From NCBI GenBank assembly GCA_013330385.1, contig DUIL01000164.1, forward strand, positions 4,658-10,542: 5,885 bases of DNA, written 5' to 3'. Position numbers and translations under genes: made by a program. The first letter of the stretch is position 1, and each line of letters begins with the position of its first letter. Origin of the DNA: Candidatus Thalassarchaeaceae archaeon (lineage in GTDB: Archaea; Thermoplasmatota; Poseidoniia; Poseidoniales; Thalassarchaeaceae). The notes below the pieces were generated by a model. It worked only from the letters and a program-made list of their open reading frames with translations, was not told the DNA's origin and did no database searches. Shown piece after piece: positions 5,571 through 5,885 of the stretch.

Positions 5571-5885
5571 ATGTCTCGGAGACGTAGGATGAGTGAGCCG
5601 AAAGGTAAAGATGAGGATGTTCGAGTTATTGCTTTACTAGCCACATTAGGCGTTGTAACAATAGTGGGCTTAGCTGCAATTATTGTTAGCCCTCCAGTAA
5701 AAGTCGGACCTCTAGAAGGGGAGATTGCTCCGGATTTCATTGAGAATGCCTATTCAGGTGCTGAATGGGAAAGTTTTCGATTAACAGAGGCATATGACGA
5801 TAGAATGATTCTAATCTCATTTTTGGATACAGATTGTCCACACTGTTGGGATGAAGGAGCTACTTTGTCAAATCTACATTCAACT
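5571..5885 (+). CDS. Membrane-anchored thioredoxin-fold protein with CPHC active site, N-terminal part (cut by window edge)
   Basis: 105 codons are visible. The product is probably an extracytoplasmic thiol-disulfide oxidoreductase of the TlpA/redoxin type. A basic N-terminus (MSRRRRMSEPKGK) precedes one hydrophobic anchor at about 24-39, ending in SPP. Then comes a redoxin-like entry, GEIAPDF (about 50-56), a strand MILISFLD (about 79-86), and the redox motif CPHC (about 89-92) after DTD. CPHC is also the motif of the oxidant DsbA; classical thioredoxin has CGPC. The first in-frame ATG (5571) is used. The ATG at 5589 is an attractive alternative because GGAG lies 7 bases before it. A GTG at 5541 is also in frame. 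The cis-proline and the rest of the fold lie beyond the window. The gene is divergent from the 84-aa gene and exporter. Confidence 0.8.
   Translation, partial: MSRRRRMSEPKGKDEDVRVIALLATLGVVTIVGLAAIIVSPPVKVGPLEGEIAPDFIENAYSGAEWESFRLTEAYDDRMILISFLDTDCPHCWDEGATLSNLHST

Noticed and set aside
5462..5740. 92-codon minus-strand frame
   Set aside because: It is antisense to the signal anchor and redoxin entry region of the CPHC protein and has no initiation signals.
1..5885. CRISPR array, insertion sequence, integrase or phage signature
   Set aside because: No direct-repeat series, transposase or integrase motifs, or terminal inverted repeats were seen. The region reads as ordinary chromosomal genes.

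Overview
The window looks like part of a planktonic archaeal genome, most likely a Marine Group II/III (Poseidoniales-like) member of the Thermoplasmatota. This is an inference from several signs: an archaeal-style A-type RNase P RNA, TATA-like elements placed where archaeal promoters sit, moderate-to-low GC, and a large COG1033-type RND/MMPL exporter with calcium-loop-like motifs outside the membrane. No marker here settles the taxonomy.

Layout. The left end (1-359, minus) holds the N-terminal OB-fold part of a class II aminoacyl-tRNA synthetase, most likely asparaginyl. Next comes tRNA-Lys(CUU) with an encoded CCA (433-509, minus), then a complete ribose-5-phosphate isomerase A (560-1288, minus). 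The rpiA gene is divergent from an RNase P RNA gene (about 1371-1666, plus). That RNA converges with a 1128-aa RND/MMPL membrane protein (1691-5077, minus), leaving only 24 bases between its last P1 base and the protein's stop codon. Upstream of the RND gene on the same strand is a small unrecognised 84-aa protein (5146-5400) with a strong Shine-Dalgarno site and a TATA-like box. The right end (from about 5571, plus) holds the start of a membrane-anchored thioredoxin-fold protein with a CPHC active site, cut by the window edge.

How the genes may work together. The left half is housekeeping: tRNA charging, tRNA, tRNA 5' processing and the pentose phosphate pathway. The right half looks like envelope biology. 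The small protein and the RND exporter probably form an operon. The thioredoxin-like protein is divergent from it, and the two share a roughly 170-base control region. The RND protein's two large outer loops carry 14 cysteines and a Ca2+-binding-like Asp/Asn/Gly loop, so a neighbouring secreted CPHC oxidoreductase could be relevant to its folding; this is a hypothesis. No mobile elements, CRISPR arrays or long repeats were seen. No gene-free stretch exceeds 300 bases: the RNase P RNA fills most of the 1289-1690 protein-coding gap, and 5401-5570 is a promoter/leader region.
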